Origin: a virus
DNA length: 34,933 nt
Virus record (IMG/VR): IMGVR_UViG_3300047551_000818
Coordinates: 1 to 34,933 of that record
Strand: one strand, 5' to 3'
Positions 6,246-14,400 of the stretch are shown piece after piece (position 1 is the stretch's first letter; the number at the start of each line of letters is the position of its first letter). A model generated the notes under the pieces. It saw only the letters and a program-made list of their open reading frames with translations. It was not told the DNA's origin and ran no database searches. Both the position numbers and the translations under genes were made by a program.

Positions 6246-7139
6246 TTATTTATGCTCGGCAATCCAGTCTTCAAGACGAACTTGTGCAGTCCATCCCAAA
6301 ACATCTGTAGCCTTTGACGAGTCTGCAAGACTGATTCTTGATTCGGCAAGACGAGGAGGAACAAAAACAGTTTCTCCACCCATGAGTTTTGCCACTTCAT
6401 TAATAGAGTAACTGCTGCCAGTACCTATGTTGTACACCTCTCCCCACGGAAGAGTTTTTGCGGTCGCTGCCAATATATTTGCGTTCACAACATCTCCAAC
6501 ATAAGTGAAATCACGCCGCTGTTCACCGTCACCCACAATTGTCATTGGTTCTCCTGCGGCTCTTTGACGCAAGAAAATACCAATAACGGGAGCATACTGT
6601 CCACGAATGGGCTGACGTTCACCATAGACATTGAAATATCTGAATGTCACGGTTTCCATTCCGTAAAGCCGTGCGTACATTTTGCAAATACTCTCTCCCG
6701 AAACCTTGCTTACTGAATACGGATTCAGGCAGTCTGTTGGTGCGGTTTCTAGTAGGGGTGGAGTGTTGGCAAGCCCATAAGCAGCCGATGTGGAGGAATA
6801 CACCACACGCTTTACGCCACACACCCGTGCACACTCAAGAACCGTAGCCGTGCCAATGATATTGTTCTCAAAAGCCTTCAGCGGGTCTTCAATACTTGGC
6901 TGTATACGAGCATCGGCAGCAAGATGAAACACCGCATCTTGTCCTTCGTACAGTTTGCGAACCATTGTGTAGTCGCGCACATCGTACTTGTAGTTCCGTG
7001 CGTGTTCGTTCCAATAGAACTGTTCGTTGGAATCTGCTGATTCGTTGTCAATCACTGTAACGGTGTGTCCATCCTCAATCAGACGATCTACAAGAGTGGA
7101 TCCAATGAATCCTGCTCCACCTGTTACAAGTGCTTTCAT
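6246..7139 (-). CDS. NAD-dependent sugar epimerase/dehydratase (extended SDR)
   Basis: 297 residues of the UDP-glucose 4-epimerase-like SDR family. The NAD-binding glycine motif TGGAGFIG is at 6-13, HLAAD near 72, SST at 115-117 and the catalytic YSVSK at 141-145. A later RYFNVYGERQP and GDGEQRRDFTYVGDV are typical of GalE/WbpP-type enzymes. It interconverts or tailors an NDP-sugar in the cytoplasm. Position at the end of the glycan cassette suggests it acts on a donor used by the flanking glycosyltransferases. The exact substrate cannot be read from sequence. Confidence 0.9.
   Translation of the reverse strand: MKALVTGGAGFIGSTLVDRLIEDGHTVTVIDNESADSNEQFYWNEHARNYKYDVRDYTMVRKLYEGQDAVFHLAADARIQPSIEDPLKAFENNIIGTATVLECARVCGVKRVVYSSTSAAYGLANTPPLLETAPTDCLNPYSVSKVSGESICKMYARLYGMETVTFRYFNVYGERQPIRGQYAPVIGIFLRQRAAGEPMTIVGDGEQRRDFTYVGDVVNANILAATAKTLPWGEVYNIGTGSSYSINEVAKLMGGETVFVPPRLAESRISLADSSKATDVLGWTAQVRLEDWIAEHK
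6247..6254 (-). promoter_or_regulatory. Late-promoter-like octamer (CATAAATA)
   Basis: One mismatch to TATAAATA, minus strand, 21 nt before the glycosyltransferase ATG at 6226. It sits over the epimerase stop codon. A GGAG site lies between it and the ATG. Confidence 0.45.
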
Positions 7140-7157
7140 GTTTGTCTCCGATGTACC

Positions 7158-7754
7158 TTATTCCACCACAGAAAAAGCCATGATCCCGCCACGAACATGG
7201 GGAGCATCAAAAATCAGTTCGTATTTGTCGGTGTTCTGCAAGGCGTGTTCTCGTATCCAATTGCACTTTCTAGCCCGTGTATCATCCAAAACCACAATGC
7301 TTGAACGAGAAACCAATTTCAAAAACTCACTTTTGGTGCTGAACTCTCCACCGTCAAGTATCAGTAAATCAATATTCGTTGGAAGATCCTCGACTACATT
7401 TGGGCAAGTTGCCATACCGTCAACATCTTCTTTGAACCAGACTTTTTCCTGATCAGAAAGATCAGAAGAATCCATTTCAGATTCGTCAACAACTCTCCCG
7501 TGAACAAGAGAAGCCCACTCGGGAAGGCGGTCTTTCCATGCTCCACAGGCATTTTCATACATCTGCGGATTGGACTCAAGCGAAACAAACTTGATGTCGG
7601 TCTTTTCGGACTCCAAAAATCCCTGAATCACACAGTCCGTGCTGCCCATTCCGTCCCATGTTCCTATTTCTACAACTGTTTTGATTTTAGGATGTGTCTT
7701 GCAGATTTCTCTCAAGAAGTTTCCCAACCAACTATCAAGTGTAATCTGTCCCAT
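7158..7754 (-). CDS. Class I methyltransferase-like protein
   Basis: 198 residues. The stretch VVEIGTWDGMGST near residue 27 is the glycine-rich SAM-binding motif I. FVSLESNPQMYENA gives the acidic residue after strand 2, and IDLLILDGGEF plus IVVLDDT resemble the later motifs of FkbM/TylF-like O-methyltransferases. I use ATG 7754 with AAAGAG 5 nt upstream; a GTG at 7760 overlaps the previous stop but lies too close to that site. It likely decorates a sugar or lipid-linked glycan. Confidence 0.7.
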   Translation of the reverse strand: MGQITLDSWLGNFLREICKTHPKIKTVVEIGTWDGMGSTDCVIQGFLESEKTDIKFVSLESNPQMYENACGAWKDRLPEWASLVHGRVVDESEMDSSDLSDQEKVWFKEDVDGMATCPNVVEDLPTNIDLLILDGGEFSTKSEFLKLVSRSSIVVLDDTRARKCNWIREHALQNTDKYELIFDAPHVRGGIMAFSVVE

Positions 7755-7756
7755 GA

Positions 7757-8593
7757 TCACTCTTTAAACTTTCTACCCCACCAAGAGGCTAGCAATTTTG
7801 AATAATTCCAGTTGACGCTCATAATTCTATCGTACTCTGTATGTAGTTTATCTTCCGTAATCTCACTCCAATCGTCAACGAAAAGAATCGGGAGATCAGT
7901 GAAGTTTCGATGTGCAGCAAGTCTCTTGACCACAGGAATTGTTCGACAATAAAGAGACTCCCACAATCTATGGGTGTCTATGCCATTTCCTCTGGGGCAA
8001 ACACAAAATTTGTGGTCAACAAGTTCGTTCAAGTATCCATGTATATCCGCAAGATTGCTTGACTGTTTGGCAATGGTAGTACCCCTGCAAGACTCGGACA
8101 GGGACTTCATCTTTTCCAAAACTATTTCTCGTTCCGAAGGATAGGTTGAAGTTCTGAAGTTCACATACAACAATTTGGATCTGTTGTTTTTTGTATTCAG
8201 ATTCTTGAGATCGTTTGCTTTTGGAGTAGCAGGGCAGTACGGAGGTCCAAGACCTAATGGTATGGGAATAGCATCCTCCCGTTGGCTAGTTGTGTTTGAT
8301 CCAAAAACCCTTTTCACACACGACGGCTTCTTTGACATAAGAAAATCATCTAATTCGTAATCGCTATGTTGTGTGACCACGGAGATATTAGGACAACCAT
8401 CGGAGAGTAATGAAAAGAACTCTAGCAGGAAGTCTGTCTTGACAAACCAAACATCTCCCTCTTCAAGCACTCGGTCAAAAGACAAATCGTAGGCTGTTGG
8501 TCTGAATGACTTGTTGCAATATCGCTTGAACGCCATACCACTAACAGCATCATCGTAGATATCTTCAGAAAAATTTAATGAGGTAGAGTTCAT
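7757..8593 (-). CDS. Exostosin-like glycosyltransferase
   Basis: 278 residues from ATG 8593, which follows the previous stop directly (TGATTATG); a longer frame would run into the upstream gene. The C-terminal motif CPRGNGIDTHRLWES followed by GTIPVV-like sequence (RTIPVV) is the signature of exostosin/GT47-type transferases, which bind the nucleotide-sugar phosphate there. GLGPP and a YVNFRTSTYPSER segment precede it. It probably adds one residue of the phage-directed glycan. More AT-rich than the replication genes by eye, as is the whole cassette. Confidence 0.72.
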   Translation of the reverse strand: MNSTSLNFSEDIYDDAVSGMAFKRYCNKSFRPTAYDLSFDRVLEEGDVWFVKTDFLLEFFSLLSDGCPNISVVTQHSDYELDDFLMSKKPSCVKRVFGSNTTSQREDAIPIPLGLGPPYCPATPKANDLKNLNTKNNRSKLLYVNFRTSTYPSEREIVLEKMKSLSESCRGTTIAKQSSNLADIHGYLNELVDHKFCVCPRGNGIDTHRLWESLYCRTIPVVKRLAAHRNFTDLPILFVDDWSEITEDKLHTEYDRIMSVNWNYSKLLASWWGRKFKE

Positions 8594-8595
8594 AA

Positions 8596-9315
8596 TCAGT
8601 ATCGAACTAAAGACCAGTTTCCGTTTGGATTGATTTGTGGAGGCGTAGGAGTAGATGCGTGTACAAATCCACGGCGTGCATTCAAACACTGTGCAAGATG
8701 AACCACGGAACTGTCTATTCCGTGAAACTCTTCTGCTCCTTCTATAACACCACACCAATCAAGAAGATTGTTTGTCACCTTATCCACTGTAATCACACGC
8801 AATCCACGACTATCAACGACCATCTGTTGGAACTTTCCAACGGACGAAAGGTCGTGTACTACGATATACGGTTCAGATCCCAACGACAATTTCTGCCGAA
8901 GAGCCTCTTCACGATGAGGATTTCTCAAAATCTTGAATGAACTCCATCTTTCCGAAAAAGGCAAACCAATGGAATCGTAAAATGAAACATCCCAATCTGT
9001 TCTAGTTTTTTCAAATCCAGAACGGACAATTTTTCTTGCATGAGCAACCTGACTCAAATGCGGAACATCAGCATCAGACTGAACTGGAATACAGACTATC
9101 CGACAATCATCCATGTACATGGAACGGACAGTTTCAAAATTGTGCGCCTTGACTGGTAGAAACAGAAACTGAGGATTTTCTATCCTCAATACGCTTCTAA
9201 CCAAACCATTGCACACGATATGATCCCCCAACCCCATATGGTGATACACAAAAATTGTATCAAGAGCAAATCTGTACTGCTGCTGAAATGTCGTGTTATT
9301 GTGGTAGTTCATCAT
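8596..9315 (-). CDS. GT9/heptosyltransferase-like glycosyltransferase
   Basis: 239 residues; two adjacent ATG codons at 9315 and 9312 are both possible. The N-terminal HHMGLGDHIVCNGLVRS is the GLGDxI loop of GT9-like (heptosyltransferase) and related GT-B enzymes, and the C-terminal half has the donor-site pattern EGAEEFHGIDSSVVHLAQC. It is shorter than LPS heptosyltransferases (about 320-350). It starts inside the end of the HAD phosphatase gene (20-bp overlap). GT9 enzymes use ADP-heptose, which links it to the HldE-like kinase and nucleotidyltransferase in the same cassette; its true donor is unknown. Confidence 0.65.
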   Translation of the reverse strand: MMNYHNNTTFQQQYRFALDTIFVYHHMGLGDHIVCNGLVRSVLRIENPQFLFLPVKAHNFETVRSMYMDDCRIVCIPVQSDADVPHLSQVAHARKIVRSGFEKTRTDWDVSFYDSIGLPFSERWSSFKILRNPHREEALRQKLSLGSEPYIVVHDLSSVGKFQQMVVDSRGLRVITVDKVTNNLLDWCGVIEGAEEFHGIDSSVVHLAQCLNARRGFVHASTPTPPQINPNGNWSLVRY

Positions 9316-9640
9316 TGAAAAAATCTATGTCGTTTATTCCCTTGTCGTCAATATAAAAATCTGCATAGGGTTTTCCTAGAACCAAGCGATGGAATTTGGC
9401 TCCCCATCTAGTCAGTTGCTGTTTGGTGACTTCATAGCACTCTTCGTATGCTATCGCGGTATTGTCTTTAGATCGACCCATCCCTCTAGCAGTGAAATAG
9501 ATAATAGTATTTCCATCAGCGTAGAGTCGATTGATGTGTTCTATTCTGGTGGAATACGGTGTTGCAGTTGAATAATCGTAACCATGACCCTCGGTTTTGG
9601 TACAAATAGTTCCGTCTATATCAATAACATATGTCTTCAT
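9296..9640 (-). CDS. HAD-family sugar phosphatase-like protein
   Basis: 114 residues with a minimal HAD core: DIDGT at 7-11 (nucleophile and acid Asp), FTARG in the middle (motif II Thr), and LGKPYADFYIDDKG at the end (Lys and the metal-binding Asp pair). Such small HAD proteins sit in capsule/LPS clusters and next to HldE-type kinases, where GmhB removes the second phosphate of a sugar bisphosphate. The start is ATG 9640 with GGAGG 5 nt upstream; ATG 9643 is an in-frame alternative. The first ATGs overlap the transaldolase TGA. Confidence 0.75.
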   Translation of the reverse strand: MKTYVIDIDGTICTKTEGHGYDYSTATPYSTRIEHINRLYADGNTIIYFTARGMGRSKDNTAIAYEECYEVTKQQLTRWGAKFHRLVLGKPYADFYIDDKGINDIDFFNDELPQ

Positions 9641-10311
9641 CATCCCCTCCAAGCCTTAAAGTCTTCAAGGAACTTGTTTACCGAAGAAGTGGTCTGTGGG
9701 TGTTGTGCCATAGACTTGATCACAGATAGACTAGTTGTTGCTATGTTTGCTCCATTTTCCCATGAATCAGACACATCAAGAGCAGATCGGATACTTCCTG
9801 CAATAATCTTTGTGTCGTAATTGTTTTCGGTCAAGAAGCGAGTTGTTCGGTTCAAAACCTTGTTGGGATCGCCTCCAATGTCGCGCAGTCTTGCGTAGAA
9901 CAAAGAAACATACTTTGCTCCTGCTGCCGCAGCCATCTGCAATTGTTGCTCTGTGTAGCAGCAAGTACAATTTACCTTGACTCCCAAACAAGACACTTCC
10001 TTGATTACCTTGAGTTCGGTGACACCAACAGGAATTTTAATGTGGAGCATCTTGCATAGAGGAGAAAGAGTTTCATTCAAAGCCAAAGCCTGGTCAACCA
10101 TCTCATTCTTTTCTGTTGCAAAAATTTCAACACTCAAAGACAGGCGTTCCTTTCCACAGTACTCTGCCAAACGCTTGAGCAGAGAGTCAAAGTCACCTTT
10201 TGGTTCTTTGGAGATGATCGTCGGATTTGTTGTCACTCCACCAATCACGCCCATTTGGTTTGCTTCTACGATCTCATCAAGATTTGCAGTATCAATGAAC
10301 AGTTTTCTCAT
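9640..10311 (-). CDS. talC: TalC/FSA-type transaldolase
   Basis: 223 residues, the size of the small transaldolase/fructose-6-phosphate aldolase group. LFIDTAN at the N-terminus, GVTTNPTII near 25-33, the Schiff-base Lys92 in HIKIPV, and VSLFYARLRDIGGD later are diagnostic. It transfers a dihydroxyacetone unit between sugar phosphates and so links hexose and heptulose phosphates with the pentose phosphate pool. The start at ATG 10311 has GAGGAG 7 nt upstream. Cyanophages carry talC as a metabolic gene, but here it lies inside a sugar-nucleotide cassette, suggesting precursor supply. Confidence 0.9.
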   Translation of the reverse strand: MRKLFIDTANLDEIVEANQMGVIGGVTTNPTIISKEPKGDFDSLLKRLAEYCGKERLSLSVEIFATEKNEMVDQALALNETLSPLCKMLHIKIPVGVTELKVIKEVSCLGVKVNCTCCYTEQQLQMAAAAGAKYVSLFYARLRDIGGDPNKVLNRTTRFLTENNYDTKIIAGSIRSALDVSDSWENGANIATTSLSVIKSMAQHPQTTSSVNKFLEDFKAWRG

Positions 10312-10312
10312 G

Positions 10313-10723
10313 TCAGTTCTCCTCAAAGATGTACTTCGTACCGTCTTCAACAATGTTAGAGTCCAAATCATTATCCTTGTCCGACCATTCAATAATAATG
10401 GTGTCCTCTAAAGCCATTCTCATGTGCATCAAACCCTTCGGGATATGGATTGTGTCTCCTGCCGAAAGTATTACAGACTGGTTCTTTGCTCTTCCTATTC
10501 TCATACCAACCTTCAATTTTCCTGAAAGAACATAGTACCACTCTTCTTTTTCAACATGGTACTCCATGCTGCTCTGTGTGCCCTTACGCATAAAAATATG
10601 CTTGAGAACAAACTTATCATTTGCCTCAATAGTTGTGATGCTCCCCCAATACTTTTCAAGGGTTGAAATTGGTTTCTGTACGGGAGGTAATTCTTGTCTT
10701 CCGAATTTTGGTTCATTGCCCAT
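10313..10723 (-). CDS. Cupin protein, mannose-6-phosphate isomerase type II-like
   Basis: 136 residues from ATG 10723 (AAGGAA 7 nt upstream). A single cupin barrel: MEYHVEKEEWYYVLSGKLKV gives motif 1 (His and Glu metal ligands) and AGDTIHIPKGLMHM motif 2. It resembles the C-terminal cupin domain of type II phosphomannose isomerases and sugar-modifying cupins such as WxcM. A role as isomerase or epimerase on a sugar phosphate is plausible in this cassette. The final IIEWSDKDNDLDSN stretch matches the end of that domain. Confidence 0.75.
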   Translation of the reverse strand: MGNEPKFGRQELPPVQKPISTLEKYWGSITTIEANDKFVLKHIFMRKGTQSSMEYHVEKEEWYYVLSGKLKVGMRIGRAKNQSVILSAGDTIHIPKGLMHMRMALEDTIIIEWSDKDNDLDSNIVEDGTKYIFEEN

Positions 10724-11402
10724 AGTATTTGTTCCTTCCGTTCTTTCTTTCAAAGTGTTTCTTGAACAAGAGCATAGATTCGTCTTGAGTTTGACAAACA
10801 CCCAATAGTTTAGTGTAGAAAGCCATTTCAGCAATCTCTTCAAGAACAATCGCTGCTTCCAAAGCCCTCTTTGGTGAATCAGAGAAAGTCAAACATCCGT
10901 GAAACGGTATAAGTATAGCAGGACAACACACAGGGTTCAAGTCTCGTTCAGAGAAATAGCGCACAATTGTTCGTCCAAGACTGTTTTCGTAGTCGTCCAA
11001 GTCACTGTCAAGAAGTGGATCACAGATTGGCACAAAGCCATCAAAATAATCTGCATGAGTAGTGCCCAATAGTGGTATTGGTTTGTTTGCTTGTGCCCAT
11101 GCAGTAGCAAATTTTGAGTGGGTGTGTATTACAGACTGTATCTGTGGGAAAGCGCGATACATCTGAAGATGAATTTGTTGGTCTACTGATGGCTTTTTTC
11201 CAGACATCAAAGTGCCATCAATAACACGCACAACCGAAACATCATCAGTAGTCAGGCTTTCAAAAGGAATACCGGAAGGCTTAATAGCCACAAATTTGCC
11301 GCATTGTGACAGAACACTGGCATTACCCCATGTAAGTTTAACCAATCCATTAAGAGGCAAAGCCTTGTTTAGTTCAACGCAGCAAGACAAAGAATCATTC
11401 AC
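10713..11402 (-). CDS. L-ribulose-5-phosphate 4-epimerase-like protein (AraD family, class II aldolase fold)
   Basis: 229 residues, the usual AraD length. TWGNAS at 24-29, KPSG at 41-44, the zinc site HTHS at 93-96, TTHADYF after it, a further His in the FHGC stretch, and the characteristic C-terminal KYYGQ all match AraD rather than fuculose aldolase. AraD interconverts L-ribulose 5-phosphate and D-xylulose 5-phosphate by retro-aldol chemistry. The start is GTG 11402 with AAGGAG about 10 nt upstream. It overlaps the kinase and cupin genes by a few bases, so these genes are co-translated. Confidence 0.87.
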   Translation of the reverse strand: MNDSLSCCVELNKALPLNGLVKLTWGNASVLSQCGKFVAIKPSGIPFESLTTDDVSVVRVIDGTLMSGKKPSVDQQIHLQMYRAFPQIQSVIHTHSKFATAWAQANKPIPLLGTTHADYFDGFVPICDPLLDSDLDDYENSLGRTIVRYFSERDLNPVCCPAILIPFHGCLTFSDSPKRALEAAIVLEEIAEMAFYTKLLGVCQTQDESMLLFKKHFERKNGRNKYYGQ

Positions 11403-12225
11403 GATTGATCATCTCCTTCAATGAACACGGTGTGCGATCTGTAAGAGAAAGGTACAAAGAAGCAAATCGGTTTGCAAACTCTCCGTTCTCCGTGCAGACA
11501 TAAGCAGCACAGAAAGCATCGCCTGCACCGATTACATTTTCTGTCCGAACGGGAAATCCTTTGTGTTCAGTCACAGTACCGTCAGCCAATACAGTTCTAC
11601 TCCCTCGTTCTGCTAGTGTAACCACAGCAGTAGGAAAGCAAACATTGCAGCACGAACTTTCTTTCTCATTCATAATAGCGCAATCAAACCCCACATACCT
11701 GTTCATGTTTGATCCACGATCAGACATTTGAGATGACACGAATTTAGTACCTTCAAATGCCATACAGTTCTTAACAAGGGAATCAGTGACAAAACCACAC
11801 CGATAGTCACACAACAAAATTGCATCATATTCACCTACACAAATATCTTCGTGTGAAATTCCTGCGTTTCCACAGTCATTAATCTGAAGGTATTTGTAGG
11901 TTGAGCCTCCACGCGAAACCCAATATCTGCATTTTATGTTATCTCTTCCGTTTGCACAAGAAATAGTTTCAACCCCAAAGTCTTGATCTAGAGACTGAAT
12001 CAAATCAGAATCAGATAGTGCAGTCATAAAGGTGCATTTACAACCAAGCAAACCTATTAATTTTGCAACATTAGCGGCTCCACCAAGAGACTTGGTGTCA
12101 TGCAAAAAATTTGTCTTTAGTGTGGGTGACTCCAAAGATAAACCAACAGCGTCAAGGAATATGTCCTTGTCAATTATTGTGTCACCAACAACAAGCACTC
12201 GTTTGTTCTTTAAGTTTTGTCGCAA
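11395..12225 (-). CDS. PfkB-family sugar kinase resembling the HldE kinase domain
   Basis: 276 residues. RVLVVGDTIIDKD at 9-21, SLGGAANVAKL near 47-56 and the catalytic GAGDAF at 233-238 define a PfkB/ribokinase-type kinase. The spacing and the GGAAN motif are closest to the N-terminal kinase domain of HldE (RfaE), which phosphorylates C1 of heptose 7-phosphate. The nucleotidyltransferase half of HldE is missing here and is instead fused to the isomerase gene just upstream. The start is TTG 12225 with AAGGA 8 nt upstream; it overlaps that gene by 16 bp. Confidence 0.85.
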   Translation of the reverse strand: MRQNLKNKRVLVVGDTIIDKDIFLDAVGLSLESPTLKTNFLHDTKSLGGAANVAKLIGLLGCKCTFMTALSDSDLIQSLDQDFGVETISCANGRDNIKCRYWVSRGGSTYKYLQINDCGNAGISHEDICVGEYDAILLCDYRCGFVTDSLVKNCMAFEGTKFVSSQMSDRGSNMNRYVGFDCAIMNEKESSCCNVCFPTAVVTLAERGSRTVLADGTVTEHKGFPVRTENVIGAGDAFCAAYVCTENGEFANRFASLYLSLTDRTPCSLKEMINRE

Positions 12226-13070
12226 GTAGAAAGTCCTTGTATTTTCTTCATCACATTGGTAGTGGAGTACTCTCCCACCAATGGGTACACCTTGACTTCT
12301 ATTCTGCTCGGGATTTCGTCTCGCTGACGAACTTCATCTGCGGTCCACTCCGAACCCTTGACAATCACATCAGGACACAGATCATCATACATGGATTTCA
12401 ACTCTTCTGCTGTATTGAAAATAAGAACTTCATCCACATAAGAAATTGCTTCAAGAAGTCTCTTTCTATCAGTTTCTGAATTGACAGGACGATTTTCACC
12501 CTTCAATTTGCGAACCCGTTCGTCAGAGTCTATAGCAACGATGAGTCTATCTCCTTGTGTTTTTGAAAACTTCAACAATTCTATGTGACCCTTATGGAGA
12601 ACATCAAAAACTCCGTTAGTCATAACCAATCCATGATGAGTGTCAATTCTTTCTACTCTCTTTACATGACGCCTTTCTCCCCACTCATTGTTTAGCCACA
12701 TACGGCTCATGGCAATCATGTCTTCGATATTTGATATCCATGATCCCATACACAGAACATTTGAATTGTTATGTTCTCTTGATTTCACAGCAGTTAGTTC
12801 GTTGTGTGCCAAAACAGCACGCACTCCGTGTATTCGATTTGCAACTATGCTCATCCCAACGCCTGTTCCGCAAATCAATATCCCGCGATCTGCCTCTTTA
12901 TTTGAGATGATTGTTGAAAGTTGTGAGGCATAATCCACGTAATCAACACTGCTTCTAGAGTCATATGGTCCCAAGTCTACAACCGAGTAACCACACTCTT
13001 TTAGGTGTTGTTTTAGTTCTTTCTTTGCATCGACTCCGTTGTGATCAGCAGCAATAACGATTGAAGTCAT
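12210..13070 (-). CDS. Fusion of RpiB-type isomerase and HldE/RfaE C-terminal-type nucleotidyltransferase
   Basis: 286 residues with two domains. Residues 1-130 are RpiB/LacAB-like: AADHNG at 7-12, VDYVDYA, Cys67 in CGTGVGMS and His100 in EHNNSN, the same 33-residue spacing as the catalytic Cys and His of RpiB. Residues 147-286 are a cytidylyltransferase-like domain: TNGVFD at 151-156, HKGH at 159-162, RPVN at 194-197, VKGSEW and a C-terminal STTN, as in the HldE nucleotidyltransferase half. The first half would isomerise an aldose/ketose 5-phosphate and the second would attach a nucleotide to a sugar 1-phosphate. No frameshift is visible at the junction. Confidence 0.9.
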   Translation of the reverse strand: MTSIVIAADHNGVDAKKELKQHLKECGYSVVDLGPYDSRSSVDYVDYASQLSTIISNKEADRGILICGTGVGMSIVANRIHGVRAVLAHNELTAVKSREHNNSNVLCMGSWISNIEDMIAMSRMWLNNEWGERRHVKRVERIDTHHGLVMTNGVFDVLHKGHIELLKFSKTQGDRLIVAIDSDERVRKLKGENRPVNSETDRKRLLEAISYVDEVLIFNTAEELKSMYDDLCPDVIVKGSEWTADEVRQRDEIPSRIEVKVYPLVGEYSTTNVMKKIQGLSTCDKT

Positions 13071-13759
13071 TTCACATCTCCAAGAAGATCAACATCGCTC
13101 TGACTGTTATACTTGTCGTGTTCATCAAATACTTGACCGATGAACCACACACCGCCGTTGCTGTCCCCACGGGAAGCACCAATTGGGAACGGTGATTTTT
13201 GAAAGAAGGGATCGTGAACACACACACTCAACTCTCCTGTATTAACCTTTTCCCAAACCCACTTCCACAAGAAAGCCTGGTCTTGTCCCTTGTCTGATGT
13301 TGGCGTAAATGCTTCCATTGCATAAGATATTCCCTTTAGTTTTCCGCCTTTAACTCCCCACATACCACCGAGCAGAGGCACACCGTGATATGGGTGGTCA
13401 CGCATAACATGGAGATCCGCACCACTTGCAATCCAGTCCTCTACTGCCAACCGCTCTCTTTCAGACAAACGAGAATCAGTGTCTCGGGAGATCATGTACT
13501 CCACACTATCTTCTCCAGCAGGGATAAATCGGTGAAACATACCACGGCTGTCCGCAGTATTGTAATCTCCTTCTACTGGTCGTATGATTACGTTCGGACG
13601 AGATTTCAATTCTTTGACGATATCTGATGGAACAGAATTCCAACAGTAAAACAGACAAGTCCAATCAGGAAATAACTTCGCTGCCAAGTCAGCGTTTTTA
13701 ATTGCTCCTATGGTATACTGTGGCTTTTCGCCCCATAAACTGTACGAGATTACCTTCAT
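13067..13759 (-). CDS. Putative glycosyltransferase-like protein with DxD motif
   Basis: 230 residues from ATG 13759, with AGGA 6 nt upstream; a TTG two codons earlier is less likely. ISRDTDSR at 90-97 looks like the DxD of GT-A enzymes, and HVMRDHPYHGVPLLGGMWG is a conserved block seen in uncharacterised proteins of viral and capsule clusters. There is no transmembrane segment. Its stop overlaps the ATG of the RpiB-nucleotidyltransferase fusion (ATGA). The donor and acceptor are unknown. Confidence 0.65.
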   Translation of the reverse strand: MKVISYSLWGEKPQYTIGAIKNADLAAKLFPDWTCLFYCWNSVPSDIVKELKSRPNVIIRPVEGDYNTADSRGMFHRFIPAGEDSVEYMISRDTDSRLSERERLAVEDWIASGADLHVMRDHPYHGVPLLGGMWGVKGGKLKGISYAMEAFTPTSDKGQDQAFLWKWVWEKVNTGELSVCVHDPFFQKSPFPIGASRGDSNGGVWFIGQVFDEHDKYNSQSDVDLLGDVK

Positions 13760-13761
13760 GC

Positions 13762-14400
13762 TCAATCCTGTGGAACTAAAGAAGTAGTCGTACTAGAGTT
13801 GTAAATGTAACCGTGCAGAGCATCCTGAATGTGATACTCGGTTTGTACTTTTGGATATAGTCGCAACAGCCAGTCAATGTCCTCTGCATAAGACTGACCA
13901 TTTTCACCGATCATTAGATTAAACTGTTCACTCTGTGCAATTTCGCGCCGCCAAACGCACATATGATACGGAGGACGCTTTATGTCACCAAGGAAACCGT
14001 CCTCGTCGCGCCACAAGTGACCGTGAGGATTACCGATACCGAACTCTACATTCATGGGTTCACCGTTGATGCTGCACCACTGGTTGAACGAGATACAGTC
14101 AACTCCATCGTACTCGTCAATGGCTGTGAGGATCTTACTCATGTACTCCTTGCTAACCGCATCATCGTCGTCCAAGAACGCAATATACTTGCCACGGGCT
14201 GCGCGGAGAAGATCATTACGCTTTTCTGAAATACTCTTGGAACGGTTGTCCAGTAGAACAAGAATCTCTACTGCCTTGCCTTGACCTGTTGCGTCCGCTT
14301 GCTCCTGCAACTGCTTCATTGCTGCCATGAGCGATTCATTACGAGACGGAATAGACAGGATCAGAACACTAAACTTGATTTCACTTGCTGGCACTGGCAT
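13762..14400 (-). CDS. Family 2 glycosyltransferase
   Basis: 212 residues from ATG 14400, chosen for the GGAGGAA site 7 nt before it; it overlaps the upstream gene by 20 bp. FSVLILSIPSRNE opens the GT-A fold, EKRNDLLRAARGKYIAFLDDDD gives the donor-binding region with the DxD (LDDDD near residue 85), and EDIDWLLRLYPK near the end is the usual catalytic-base region of GT2 enzymes. A single domain without membrane helices. Confidence 0.85.
   Translation of the reverse strand: MPVPASEIKFSVLILSIPSRNESLMAAMKQLQEQADATGQGKAVEILVLLDNRSKSISEKRNDLLRAARGKYIAFLDDDDAVSKEYMSKILTAIDEYDGVDCISFNQWCSINGEPMNVEFGIGNPHGHLWRDEDGFLGDIKRPPYHMCVWRREIAQSEQFNLMIGENGQSYAEDIDWLLRLYPKVQTEYHIQDALHGYIYNSSTTTSLVPQD

Noticed and set aside
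5768-6310. Plus-strand open frame of 180 codons
   Set aside because: Antisense to the well-supported GT2-TPR gene.
7757-8758. Extended start of the exostosin-like gene at 8758
   Set aside because: The first 55 codons would lie inside the GT9-like gene and look random; ATG 8593 directly follows that gene's stop.
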